64,000 bases of DNA from Neckera pumila (lineage: Eukaryota > Streptophyta > Bryopsida > Hypnales > Neckeraceae), in assembly GCA_963969595.1 (NCBI GenBank), contig OZ018416.1:9874065-9938064 (forward strand), read 5' to 3'. Position numbers and translations under genes: made by a program. A model generated the notes under the pieces. The model searched no databases and was not told where the DNA came from. It saw nothing but the letters and a program-made list of their open reading frames with translations. How positions within the stretch are numbered: position 1 is the first letter of the stretch; each line of letters opens with the position of its first letter. Shown piece by piece: positions 23,707 through 35,340 of the stretch.

Positions 23707-24218
23707 AGCACCTTAAATCCTTGCCGCGAAATAGAGGGCTATGATGTCGCCGCCTTACAAGACAAGAGGGGCTCAGATTGCGCCACGTATAACGGGGAGC
23801 AGCATTGGGAGCGAATGAATGCGATAGGGCGACTAAAAACTTTAGTTTTTGGCGAATGGATAGAAAACCACGTCTGCAATCAAGCTCAAATCTCTAATTT
23901 GAAAAAAAATTCACTATAGATATTTTGCATGCATTTTGGTAGAATTGTGGCGATAATTAGCTAGTTTTACGATTGACACTGATAGTCACACCTTCTTCAC
24001 AACACAAAAATTCTCTGAAGAATGAGAAAAAAGAGGAGCCAATGGAGAGCCTAAATTCATGAAGAAGATGTGACACCTTTTTCTAGTGAGCGGAGAATGA
24101 ATACATCAGCATAGATATCAAAAGTTGTGCAAAAGCAACGCCAATGTCATTTCAGAGAAGGAATCAACAAGAAGAAGCCCAATACAGACTTCTATGCCCC
24201 TCCAGCTGACCAAAGACT

Positions 24219-25003
24219 TTATGGCGAACTAGAAGAGATACCACTTCCAAGCTTCAATTCTCTTTCATGGCCTCTCCCTGGTATGTCAACGTCTAAATCT
24301 TTCAGCTTGGCCAAAATGCGCCTTGACATTAGATCGGCTATGAAGCCCAATACATGCTCACGGCAAAGCCATGTACAATGGTTCATGCCGTTGACAATTT
24401 TCATAGACCTCTTTGCTTTGAATTGAATTAGGAGTCTTATGTTGTTCACCATTTGTAATCTTGAGGTGCGAGTCTTTAACAATCTCATAGACAAAGGATG
24501 GAATCAAAAAGTAACTGAAGCAAGGGATATCATTAGGTGCAGTGTAAACCTCCCAAGTGTGGTTTCCAGGTGCGTTTCTAGAACTATTCTTCACTTTTTC
24601 ATCTTAACTTATCGATAATGTCTCAAGTGCATTATATACTTGTGAATATTAGACTATACTCTAAACAAATGTTTTCATCTTGGCTTGTGCATGCAGGTAC
24701 CACATTGCAAGGCAAACTTTGTATCTGAACTTTTTCTTCACTCCTGACAGATTTATGAACAATGAATGGGTGCTGATGGAACATGAATTAGGTATTGAGA
24801 TAGTTGTGTTGCCCTGCCATGTTATCAATTCACAGCCCCCTATATGTTTACACTTCAATGTTGGTATTGATTGGCCTCTTCTAAATCTGCGACAAGAAGT
24901 TCAAATTGCCATGGCATTGAAGCACCAAGCAATTACGTTTTCTATATGGGAGAACGCAACAACCCTGACAGGAAGATCAACTGACGTAGAGAGAAGACCA
25001 TGA
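24219..25003. pseudogene. Unrecognised coding remnant, strand ambiguous
   Basis: On the plus strand an open piece ends at a donor (GGTTTCCAG/GTGCG near 24570) and, after an acceptor (ATGCAG at 24696), continues to 25003 with LYLNFFFTPDRFMNNEWVLM and FNVGIDWPLLNLRQEVQIAM. Upstream the same frame has a TGA at 24424. On the minus strand 24219-24594 also gives natural-looking pieces (IPSFVYEIVKDSHLKI; HVLGFIADLMSRRILAKLKD) in two frames. I do not recognise a family on either strand. The right part favours plus, the left part minus. Confidence 0.35.
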
Positions 25004-25734
25004 CCGTCTCTGATGTGCTCCTTCCCAAAACTCTGAAGATCAAGTCATGTTAGTTAGATTTATCATCTCTTCGATAGTTAGTTAGATGGACAAAAATTTT
25101 CATGTGTGCAACAGTTAGGCCACATGATGCTTCATTGTTATGTCTTTTCTATTTTTGTAATTCTGAAGCTATTTTTACAATTTTTGAGTATTCCATATGT
25201 ATTTGTACAAACTCTTTTTACAGACTCAACAAATCAATAGATTCTTAAAATAAAATCAACTTAAATATCCAAACTCAGTAGACTTTTAAACTAATTGAAT
25301 AGTAAACTAAAAGACTAATTAGTTTTAGAATATAGACTCAACAGATGTGTGATTGGATTGATATTGTTGAGTTTTTCTTTAATGGTACAGAGTGCATGTT
25401 GTGAACAAGCCTCCAATCAGGTTAATGATGAAATGAGTTAATAAAGATATATTTGTTAATACCTGGTAAGTACATCCTCCACATTTTTTGCAGTATTCTT
25501 TTAGTGCTGTCAAGTTGTACTTAGTGCGCACCAACTCTGTACATCACAAAAGATGGTGATACTTCAAGTGAAGTTGTTGTACTTGATCATAGGGCAATCT
25601 ATACAAGTTAATATAGACCTGCGCTACCAAAACTTAGGGCATTTCTTGGGTTCACAATTTTCCTAATGCAAGGAGGTAAAAAGTGAGGGGGATGGAATTC
25701 TTGGCATCCAATAGAAGTGAAAGTGCGCACTGGA

Positions 25735-25836
25735 GCAGAATATACTTGTTCTGTGAAAGCTTCTCTATGCTCATTATTCACCTCCGGAGGAAAATAATGG
25801 GTGTGGAGAAGCTTTTACAGAGCAAGTCTATTCCAC
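25735..25836 (+). ncRNA. Candidate microRNA-like hairpin
   Basis: 25739-25778 and 25793-25832 pair over 40 positions. Only one position (25743) is unpaired. The six other departures from perfect complementarity are all G-U pairs in a plus-strand RNA; in a minus-strand RNA they would be A-C mismatches. The loop is short and contains cctccggagg. The length and shape fit a plant pre-miRNA or a young inverted-repeat locus. I recognise no known miRNA sequence, and expression is unknown. Confidence 0.45.
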
Positions 25837-26699
25837 CACGGAGAGCATCTGATAAACTAATGGAGAGCAGCCACATTCCGATTCTTCAAAGAATGTGCTT
25901 GGAGAATAGAAGGTGTGACTATCCCTAGTGCCCTTTATTCTAGATTTTTATGTCTTGACCATGGTTTAATTCTTGAATGCCCAAGGCCTTTTTTGAGCTT
26001 CTTGGAATTTGCTATAAATTGAACAAAAAGCCAACATATTGATAAAATATCATCAATTTTTTTTGAATTATTACTGTACAAATTCAAACTAGACATATTA
26101 GAGGTCACATGGAAAAATAAAACACAACCATATCACTTATGGATTGAAAGATTATAATGTTTGATCATGAAGGAGTTATAACTGTGAATGTAATTTGAAG
26201 TCTTTCAATCTTCTTTTCACATGCCAAATCTAGAATTGAGGTTACCAAAAAAAGATGAGATTAAAGGAAATAATATTTATAATCTCAATTAATTTACGAA
26301 TTCTCAAAATCTACTTTACAAAGTTTAAAAATGAATTTCTAATGAGATTTTTTCTCAAAGATCTAATATGGTTGACAAGGTTGCTAACATGTGAGCCTGT
26401 AAGCATGAGCCTGTGAGCTCGTGAGCCTATGAGCGGGAAATTTTTCTTAGAAAGAAATGGCTGATGGACCTATGACCATGGGTGTAGGTAATTTCGATTT
26501 TCCAAAATTGTGAGTTCAATTTTCTAAAATTTAAGCCACTTCAAAACCTTTTTCTAAAATCTTCTTTGCAACAACCTACTATACTCAAATTTGATAGAAT
26601 TTATATAATGCAAAATTGCAAAGAAAAATAACATATCCAAACTGTAGCCATAAATCACACAAATCCAATCACAATAAAAATCAACACATAATCGTTTGA

Positions 26700-29560
26700 C
26701 TAATGAGATATGTCAATCTCATAAGTCAAAGTTGCAATAGACTCAATCGCGGAATCTGATGTCGTTGATGACTCAAAAGTCTTTCTACCCTCGAACGCTA
26801 ACCCATCTATAAACTTTAAAACATTTAGAACATATGTATGTTTTTTGCGTTTTGGTTTAGAGCAACCAAACTCTACAAACACCAATGCCATCTTCTTGGC
26901 ATATACCGGAAGATGAAAAATCTTCTCCAGACTAAAAAAAAAATTTTGTTTCTTCATTGTGGCATCTATTGACTGGCTGGAATCATATATATAGATGAAA
27001 CTTACAATGTTAGATTTCATAAAACATAAAAAGTAGCATGTACACAAAGAACTCAAAAATCTCAAAATTTACTTACTAGGTCTATTCTTCCGAGTAAACT
27101 TCCATTGTACCACGATCATGGTGTCTATATCTTGAAAATTCAAAACTATTGTCAGCGATTCTGCAACTTCAACTGTCACAATGGCTGTAGTGGTCTTCCT
27201 CATGAGTAGGAGGAAGGCAATGAAAATCTCCTTGTCTTCTTCCAAAGCTACAATGTTGCGCACCATGCTGCCACATGTTGTAATCAATGCATCTGTGATA
27301 AATTATATCAAATTCAATACTTGAATGATTTATTATATAAGTTAAAATTTGAGCATACAATCATTGAATTTGAAACTTACTTGTAGATGTTGTGCAGTCC
27401 AAAACCAAATCTCCTTCATTAGTTGTCTCCTCTATAAGGAATTGAAAAAACCTAGTGTCCTTTTCACAAGCCCCCTACCATGGCATTGATGTGGCTTTGT
27501 TCATCAACATGGTTTCTTCGGTGGTGTAGTTAATCAATGTGTTGTCCCTTTGGAGGTCCACTTTTGCCTTCTTCATTGACATTGTGCGCTGGAAAGAGAA
27601 GTTAAATTTCCTTTTTTGCCAAGGTCCTTCACCTAGACTTTCATTTTGCAAGCATTGAAACAAAATATACATCAAAAATAAATAAAACAAATTGAAGTAC
27701 CAAATGCCACTCAAATCATGACAAATTCAAAAAATCATATTGTATTCATAATATTGAAGGCTAAGGTCAAGTGCACTTGGTTGATGCCCAACCACTTGAT
27801 CTTCTTCACCAATGTAGGATACGTCTCATATAATCCCATAATGATGCCTTTCAAAGTGGTGCACTATGAGTGAAATACAATCACGCAATCATGGTCCTGC
27901 AAATGCTTCTCTGCAAAAAGATATGCCATTTAAATGGCCTCGTACTCTGTGTTTGTATTCCACGCAAGCACCGCAGGTGCCAGAATAGACACTTCCGGGA
28001 CATGCAAATTTTCTTGGCATTTGAAAAACATGAGGTCCACTCCCAACTGACAGTTCACTTTACCATCTTACGTGCAAACCTTCCTTGTCAACAACTACAA
28101 ACAAACAATTCTCCAAACAATCACTAATTACCATAAAAATATTCATGTCATTCAATTATATAGTCAATTGGCAAATTTCAAATACTAATAGTTTATCTTT
28201 TTCAAAAAGCCCATCACCTCGATGTAGCATGTTGTTCCCTTGGTGTCCATGTTATCCATGACGTCAACAATGGAGATGTTCAAGATCAATTCCTCCAAGT
28301 TGACTTCATCATCATCATCGATGACTATCACTTGTTTACTTCACGTAATCATGTCTTCCATCAACTCCACAAGCACCACCTTCTTCTTCACTTCACTCTG
28401 ACATCTAGCTTGTATATGATCTACTGTAGAAGACATTAGAATCTAGCCACCGACTTCAACTATCTTCTTGCCTTTGGCCTTCATCTTCTCGTCTTTTTCC
28501 GCCTCCTCTTTCTTTGCCAATTTCACCAAGTGCTCCGACTCTTTCTCCTCCTTGTTTGCTAAAATATGTCTTGTTCTTTGCCTTCCTTCTTTTTGTCAGC
28601 AACTGTCCTCCTCGTTACAATGGTCCTTTTCTTCTACATGTCAGTGCGATCAACAAATTTGGAAACCTCCAAGGCAATAATATAGAGGCCTTCAAATGAG
28701 TAAATGTCATGAGACAATCCAAGTATTACTCTCTCCTTGTGAAATTTGTTGTTGTGAACATTGGAAGTTGGCTCAGGATATACATGCACTCTGTCAAGTT
28801 CTAATTCAGCCCTGTGGACAAGTATAGAAGAAGATCCTTCCAAGCAATGGCATTCTTCACTAGAAGCTTATGCTTGAAGTAATTGCAATAAAAACAAAAA
28901 AAGTCATTAGTGACAATATTGCAACTAAAAAAGAAAAGCATTTAGAATTCATCATTGCTACACATGATAAGCCATTTCTATTAACAACCACTAGATGGAA
29001 CTCCAAAATACATATCAAAAGCATCACTATACAAAAAACATAAAAAGAACGTGAAATACATATACACAATTCTAGACAAAACCAAAAGTGGGGGTATCGT
29101 GAGGTATCGTATTCCAGAAAACAACCGTCGGACTCAATGGATGTTTGGAGAGGTGCTCACAGTACCTCTACTTTTGGCATTGTCACTATAATTTATAAAA
29201 AAAAGTTCCTACATCAGCTAAAGTAGTCATGAAATACAAATTGTATATGCAATGCATTTTAATCAATAAAAAAAGTCAAGATTAATAAGTTTCACACACG
29301 TACCAGAAAATAACACTTTAAACGGCCTAATCTGATCCGTCAAAGAGTTATAGTTTGACTTCTTGAAAGCATTTTGTTCCTTCAGAGCAAGGTCAAACTT
29401 CTAATCCCAAATCGACTTCCTCCATCCTTCAATATATTTTGTAAGATACTCTGGTTCAAGCAAGGCTGCCATGTTGATCTTGAGGTTATCCTTCTTCACT
29501 ACATTGTCAACGTACTCAATAGTAGCATTGTCAATCTATATGAAGTCCCCATTAATTTAT
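26700..29560 (-). pseudogene. Decayed multi-exon gene with methyltransferase-like domain
   Basis: Coherent fragments follow each other on the minus strand, split by intron-like gaps, several stops and a frameshift. They are: YIEGWRKSIWD (29430); VHRAELELDRVHVYPEP and FHKERVILGLSHDIYSFEGL (28840-28640); a Lys/Glu-rich coil (28560-28460); acidic DDDDEVNLEELILNISIVDV (28330-28260); VPEVSILAPAVLAWNTNTEY (28000); DTRFFQFLIEETTNEGDLVL then DCTTST (27440-27370); after an acceptor, MVRNIVALEEDKEIFIAFLL (27265); and a basic C-terminal exon to 26700. GDLVLDCTTST...RNIVALEEDKEIF has the form of motif I and the following acidic strand of a SAM-dependent DNA methylase. Many similar proteins of repeat origin exist in non-seed plants, by recollection. 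Function is lost. Confidence 0.45.
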
Positions 29561-30449
29561 TCTTAAACAATTTGAAAGCAAATGGACATTAAAAATTAGT
29601 AATGCAAAAATTTGAAGAAATAAATTTTAAATTCATGTGTCTAAATTTAGGTGAATGAAAACCACCCTATGCCTGTCTACAGTCCCACTAAAAGCATAAT
29701 CATGATGCTCTTCAATTTGAAGACTAGAAACTGAGTTTGAAGGATGCATTTAAGAATTGTATTAAATGCTAGAACTCTCCACTAAAAACACTTGTTGCTT
29801 CTGCTTACGGTTCTTCTGGCTAGTAAGTGACTAAGATGTGGCTGTTCCATATAGTCACATGCACAATTGCAAACATTCAAGATGGCACCAAAGCTTTTGA
29901 AGTCTGCTTCTTCATGTCTCACGAATTCACTAGAAGCCTCAATGTTTGTATCTTTTGGAGTCATTGGCTCCAGAAGGCCCACCACATCTACAATTGAGAC
30001 TATCACGATTGCCACCACTAGTGAAAATATGTGCCTAATGTGACCATCATTTGTATTCATTTGCACATGCAACAAACTTCATGTCAATTATATCATTTTT
30101 GTCTAAGATTGAAATCAATGCACCTTTAGAGAATTTTTCATAGGAATAAGAGGACAAAAATGACTAAAAATTAATATTTGCAAAATGCAAAAAGATATAA
30201 GCCTCATTCCAAAATATGATATCAATGTAATATAATACAAAGATCTCATTGTATACTTTGATAACTTCTAAGTAAAACTTAGAACTTGATTGCATCAATT
30301 ACTTGTACTTTTTCACTATTCACACACTTGCAAGTATGCACTCCACCACAATCCATAATAAAACTAACACTAGATGAAAAAAATAGATACTGCAATTAAA
30401 AAAAATGTTTTGTAAACATTCGTACCTACTTAGAAGATTGGGAAGGGAT

Positions 30450-30965
30450 ATTCCAACTTTTGGTCACATTTCTTAGGCATTGCATAATGTGACCAAAAAT
30501 TAAGGTAGTGTGAACTACCCCCACGACCCCATTCGGCACCGAAAGGGGTCATGGAGGGAGGTTGCGGTACTCCCACTTTTGGTCACATTTCTTAGGCATT
30601 GCATGACGTGACTAAAAATGGGGGTAGTGTGAACTACCTCCACAACCCCATTTGGCACCAAAAGAGGTTGTGGAGGGAGGTCGTGGTACTCCCACTTTTG
30701 GTCACATTTCTTAGGCATCGCATGATGTGACCAAAAATGTGGGTAGTGTGCACTACCCCTACGACCCCATTTGGGACCGAAAGGGGTCGTGGAGGGAGGT
30801 CGCGGTACTCCTAGTTTTGGTCACATTTTTTGGGTGTTCCATGACTTGACCAATAGTAAGGGTAGCATGAGCTACCCTCTCTTTTGGTCAAGCCAGGGGA
30901 AGTCCCAAAAATGTGACCAAAAGCGGGGGTAGTGTGAGCTATATCCATGACCTTCTTTGGATCCA
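30450..30965. repeat. 119-bp tandem repeat array
   Basis: Four to five units start near 30457, 30576, 30695 and 30814, each with 'cttttggtcacatttcttag', 'ggtagtgtgaactacc', 'ccccatttgg' and 'gtggagggaggt'. Later units decay and partly invert ('aaatgtgaccaaaag' at 30908). No coding sense. Confidence 0.85.
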
Positions 30966-31489
30966 AAGGGAGTATTGGAGGTAGCTCAAGCTACCCCTAC
31001 TTTTGTTCAAGTCATGCGACGTGCTGGGTGGAATGGAAATGACTTCCGCATAGAAACCTAAAATTAGCCCACGAAGACCTTGTAGGTAGCATAAAATAAT
31101 TTCTCTATTTACATTTTGTCACCTACAATTTTAAACAATAGTAAGTGAGATTCAGTATTCAAATTCATAGAATTTTGATTATATGGAAATCAAGTCTTTT
31201 AGACACCCTTGAACAAGCATCAAATAGATTTGTTTGAAGAAAGCATTGTCGTGGTCACGGAACAGGATTGGCAAGTGGGAATTCATTTTTTCTCAAACTT
31301 AAATACCCTGCTAGCAAAGATTTCCATATCAACTCTCTATTTCACAATGGAGAGAAAGAGGAAGAGATGTTGAAGGAGGAGAAACTAAAGGAGGTCATAA
31401 ATTGCTTCTAGTATTTGAGCAGTCCAAATATACAAAAGGTGACATCTTCATTTTGTTCAAACAACCAAGGAAGTGTTGTTGACAACATC

Positions 31490-34105
31490 ATGACCATGAA
31501 GAAATAGTCAAAGTTTGATTTCATTCATGACAGTGTCTTTCTTGGCCAAAGAAAAAAGAAGGTGGATTTTCAAGATGCTCACCGAAAGTCCTAGAATTGG
31601 AGTGGTCCTGGTAAGGCACTTGCAACCTGGAGGAAATCTATAGAATAAAAAATGATGTTTGACCATATAAAGCATATAAAAAGTCAGGGTTGTCTTGTCT
31701 CGTCATGTTTGGACGTCGATCAGACCGACGATACGTCAAGATCCAATTCCATCGTCCATATGGATTCAAATTTTATTTTTTATTTTTTATTTATTTCCTA
31801 GACGGTAGTTGACGGCCAGTCCGTCCAGGTCAACAATCAGGTCGTCCAATCAACGCGCAGGCCATCCAGATTGACAGCTAGTTTGTCCAAAAAAAAAAAA
31901 AAAAATTTTTTTTCCTTAGTTGATATGAATCCCAACACATCATGACACATCTGGACCGACACTAACGGACATCCCAACGGGAAAAGATAGCGTTACATCA
32001 TGATAGACAACCCTATAAGGAATGGACTACGATGACTTACTATGTGTATGATCTTGAGTACAAGAAGGTGATGACCATTTTAACGTCCAATATTTAATCA
32101 AAAAATATCAAGATCTAGATGCAATTTGGAGGTGCTATGTTGTAATGTTACAATACAAAGTAGATCACCCAACTTCAAGGAATTCATGGCAGATAGCACT
32201 ATATCAAATTTGAATGCGGTTTGTAATGTTTATAGAAGCAGTTCAGCTAATGACAAAATGGAGAATCGAGAAAGGACACTTATTGCATTGGGATACTTCA
32301 AATTGGAATGTTCTTCTGAAGACAAGTATTCCAATGCAACAAGTATTCAATACACTATGCAAACAATACAGAGATGCGTCAAAGAATATGGACGAGGCTA
32401 CAGAGACATGTTACCTTGTGGTTTGATCATGGTGATTATCATCAGGAGCTGCCACTGAAGATGCACTTTATCACTTGGATCATTGGCTTGCGTTTTGGCA
32501 TTTCAGGTACCGATAGTGGGAAGGCTTCATCAAATGGTAAGTGAACATTTAATTTGAATTTGTACTTTTCATTTTTTCTAGAAAAAATTGAGTGTGCAAA
32601 AGAATTTTGTTCATATTTAGTTTGAAGTATGCATACGTGAGATCCAAATAAGGATTCATGGGTACTAGGACTTCAAACCTAAACCCAAATAAATTTTTTT
32701 TCTACAATAGCCAAAAAAGAGGGTACTGCAATGGAGCACAAAAACATCCTTGGAATCTGATGGATGTTTTTGTGCTCCATCAAGGTACTCACATTTTTGG
32801 TTACTATAGGGGAAAAAAATTTATTATAAAATTCAAGGGATGGCACTAGGAATTGGTTTCTTGCTGTTAGCATGAAGTTGGCTACTTCTTGCAATGCTCG
32901 TTTATAGAGTAGTATAGTCTTTTATTTGATTGTCTTCAAATGTCCTTCATCTCATGTAAATTATACATGGACTTACTTGTTTCAACTCACAATTGTTATT
33001 AGTTCGAATGTATGACATTGAATGTTTAAAGTCATGTTTTTCTGGATGGATTTCTAGAATTTGAATTTAGAAGAGATGGCGGACATGCCTTCATGCAATT
33101 TGTTAAAAACAATTCATAATGAGTGGCTTCAAATGTTTGGCAACCAAGGAAACAATTATTTGGCGCCACTTGTGTTGATTGTAATCCATGTGTAGATGCA
33201 AATGACAAACTACCATGCATACTTGAGAGGCCATAAATCTATATCCGGTCCATTGAAAGAGGAGTTAAAGTTGAGAGTTGCAAGACAAATTAGAAAACAC
33301 CCTAGGTAAGAAAATTGCAGAGGCGCTATACAAGTTACCTAAAGTTGAGGGTGTTGGAACTTGCATTACACATTTGGAAGGAAGAGATCTTTGGAAGCAT
33401 GAAAAGGAAGTTGGATGTCTCCATCGGTGATCTAAGAGACTCACATCAATTGAAGAAGGCCAATTTCTCTCAACCTTCTTGTTGGAATAAAGTCCACTAC
33501 AACTTTTATGGAGTGATCCAAGGGCAAAAGAAAACAGTCTAATGCCAAAAATTATAGACATGTTACAATTGCATTTGTAAGCGTTTGCAATATGTCAAAG
33601 TGGCACATTGCAAGGATTAGTCATAAATCAAAGCAAAATGTCAACCGCAACAACAGGGGTTGAATATCAAGTGCACTGTAAGACTTGCAAGGGGACAAAA
33701 GGGAATCCTAGCTTCTACATATTGCGGTAGAAAAGAAGATTACGGGAGTAAGCAAGAAATGGTGGCGGACTTTTGGTTTTGTTGGAATGACATTGAATAA
33801 AAAGTACAAAGCGGAAGTATGTAGTAGATTGGCCCTAGGTGCCGAAGGTGTGGCCTATTTTGAATGGAATCAATTTCAATTGGAATGAGACTTTTTAATT
33901 ATAGCATGCAGGCTTCCATCTCCAAGAGTGAGCTACATTGTCGCCACGTCGTCTCTTCAACATGTCAAAGATATTCAAGAGTAATTTGTATGATCAATTG
34001 CCGTCACCAAATTTAGATGTATATCCAAAGATTAGTAACATTCAACCAAATCATATGGCAAATTGCAAATGCACCAATTGCAGAATAATGGAACAAGTGG
34101 GAGAG
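31490..34105 (+). pseudogene. Decayed gene, plus strand, split by a hAT MITE
   Basis: Fragments in order: FLGQRKKKVDFQDAHRKS and ALATWRKSIE (31530-31650); the MITE; NVQYLIKKYQDLDAIWRCYV, VDHPTSRNSWQIALYQI, then after a TGA MRFVMFIEAVQLMTKWRIEK and HLLHWDTSNWNVLLKTSI (32075-32330); FDHGDYHQELPLKMHFITWI in another frame (32425-32490); an intron-like gap; LLKTIHNEWLQMFGNQGNNY, QMTNYHAYLRGHKSISGPLK and EELKLRVARQ (33090-33290); a splice-like join; ALYKLPKVEGVGTCITHLEG, a frame change, EEIFGSMKRKLDVS and LRDSHQLKKANFSQPS (33310-33480); YCGRKEDYGSKQEMVADFWF (33735); and GAEGVAYFEWNQFQLE (33840). I cannot name the family. The words suggest the partner or distal half of the gene at 26.7-29.6 kb. Confidence 0.4.
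31685..32014. mobile_element. Second hAT MITE of the CAGGGTTGTC family
   Basis: A 330-bp segment begins CAGGGTTGTC and ends GACAACCCT. Subterminal sequence is rich in 'cgtcca' and 'gacgg' like the copy at 22942. Flanks (taaaaagt and taaggaat) are only partly alike, so the 8-bp duplication has decayed or the edge is a base off. It interrupts the decayed gene at 31.5-34.1 kb. An A/T run lies inside (31890-31910). Confidence 0.7.
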
Positions 34106-34637
34106 TACAAGCAACATTAGTAGACAAATTTTGGGAGTGACATTGCTTCACTTTCCATACCTAGGTGCAATAGTCTCACTAGAAACCAAGGTAGAAAGTA
34201 ATTGAAATGTGTATCAAAATACAAAGGAAACATTCCTTGCATGCACATGTCTGGACTCCTGATAGTTTTCACCATTGGAGGTCATCAATAATACGTATAT
34301 TGCAAGCACTTGTACTATCTATACATGTACTTTGCAAGATGGATATCTATGATGACAAGTTCATTTATGCACCAAGTTATAGCTTCAACTTGTTGAAGCT
34401 ACAACTTCTAGTTCGAGTAGAGATTATCATTGTTTCAAAATAGGCATGGCCATATTTTTTGGTGTACTTTATTTGTATTTGTATTTATTTATAAATGATA
34501 TGGAATAGACACTGTTTATGCATTCATAAGGTATGGGAGTATGTCTCATTAGTCAAATGTTTTGAAGTAAGAAGGTATAAATGGCTGAGAACTACAACTC
34601 TAATTCCTAATCTAGTATGGCACATATGAATATGAAA

Positions 34638-34792
34638 TCAATTTTTTTGTTTTTTTCCTTTCCTTTTCCATTTTTTTTCACATTTTTTTCACCATTTTTT
34701 TTCATTTTTTTTTTCATTTTATTTCTTTTTTTTTTCCTTTACTTTCTATTTTTTTTCAATTTTTTTCCCAATTTTCTTGCTTTTTTTCAATT
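34638..34792. repeat. Polypyrimidine (T-rich) tract
   Basis: Runs of T interrupted by C, over 150 bp. The phenylalanine-rich ORF here is a translation artefact. Confidence 0.9.
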
Positions 34793-34860
34793 TTGGGGAG
34801 GGGGGCTTCCATATTTTATAGTTCAGTAGGTCCTAAGAGTAATAATTCCTTTAGATTGGA

Positions 34861-34924
34861 GTATATTTGCAAAAGGTCCATGAATTTATGATACAATGAC
34901 TAGGTTCAAATCCCACGAGGCCCC
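34861..34924 (+). repeat. Possible tRNA-derived SINE fragment
   Basis: 'aggttcaaatccca' at 34902 matches the pol III B-box/T-arm of tRNA, followed by 'cgaggcccc'. The A-box side is poor. Adjacent AT-rich DNA has no other mark. Confidence 0.3.
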
Positions 34925-35149
34925 AAATTATACTTATAGGCGTGATCTCTATACAGAAGTTATTGTTAAAATCGATTTGGAGCAACTTAGTGGAGGCAAA
35001 ATAATATCCACCTTTCTTTTTGTGAGTATTATTTGCTCAACTATGTTCTATAAAAAAATTGTAATTGCGTAGAAAGTAGAATTATACTTGGTGAACTAAG
35101 TACTTAATTATGTACAAAAGTTTGAAGGTCTTTTCCGCTAGGTGGTAGA

Positions 35150-35340
35150 GAAAAAAAAAATCCACGGTCATAGGCTAAACGGTCATAGGTCCAAAAACTT
35201 ACTATAAATAATAAGTTTATTCTATTTTTGGAATTTTTAAATTCCAAAAAAAAATTTGGGAAATTTTTATTAAAAAAAATAGGTTTGGGGGCTCCAAGTT
35301 CACAAGCTCCACGTTCACAGCCCACAAGCTCGCTACTTTA
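35150..35340 (-). repeat. Dispersed repeat shared with 26380-26480
   Basis: The minus strand reads 'gagcct', 'gcgagcttgtgggctgtgaa', 'aaatttttatt...', similar in order to 26390-26450 on the plus strand ('gtgagcctgtaagc', 'gagctcgtgagcctatgagc', 'gggaaatttttctta'). Confidence 0.4.

Noticed and set aside
30450..30965. CRISPR-like regular repeats
   Set aside because: Units are 119 bp head-to-tail with no spacers, in a plant genome.
34617..34829. Phenylalanine-rich ORF with apparent membrane helices
   Set aside because: Translation of a T-rich simple sequence.
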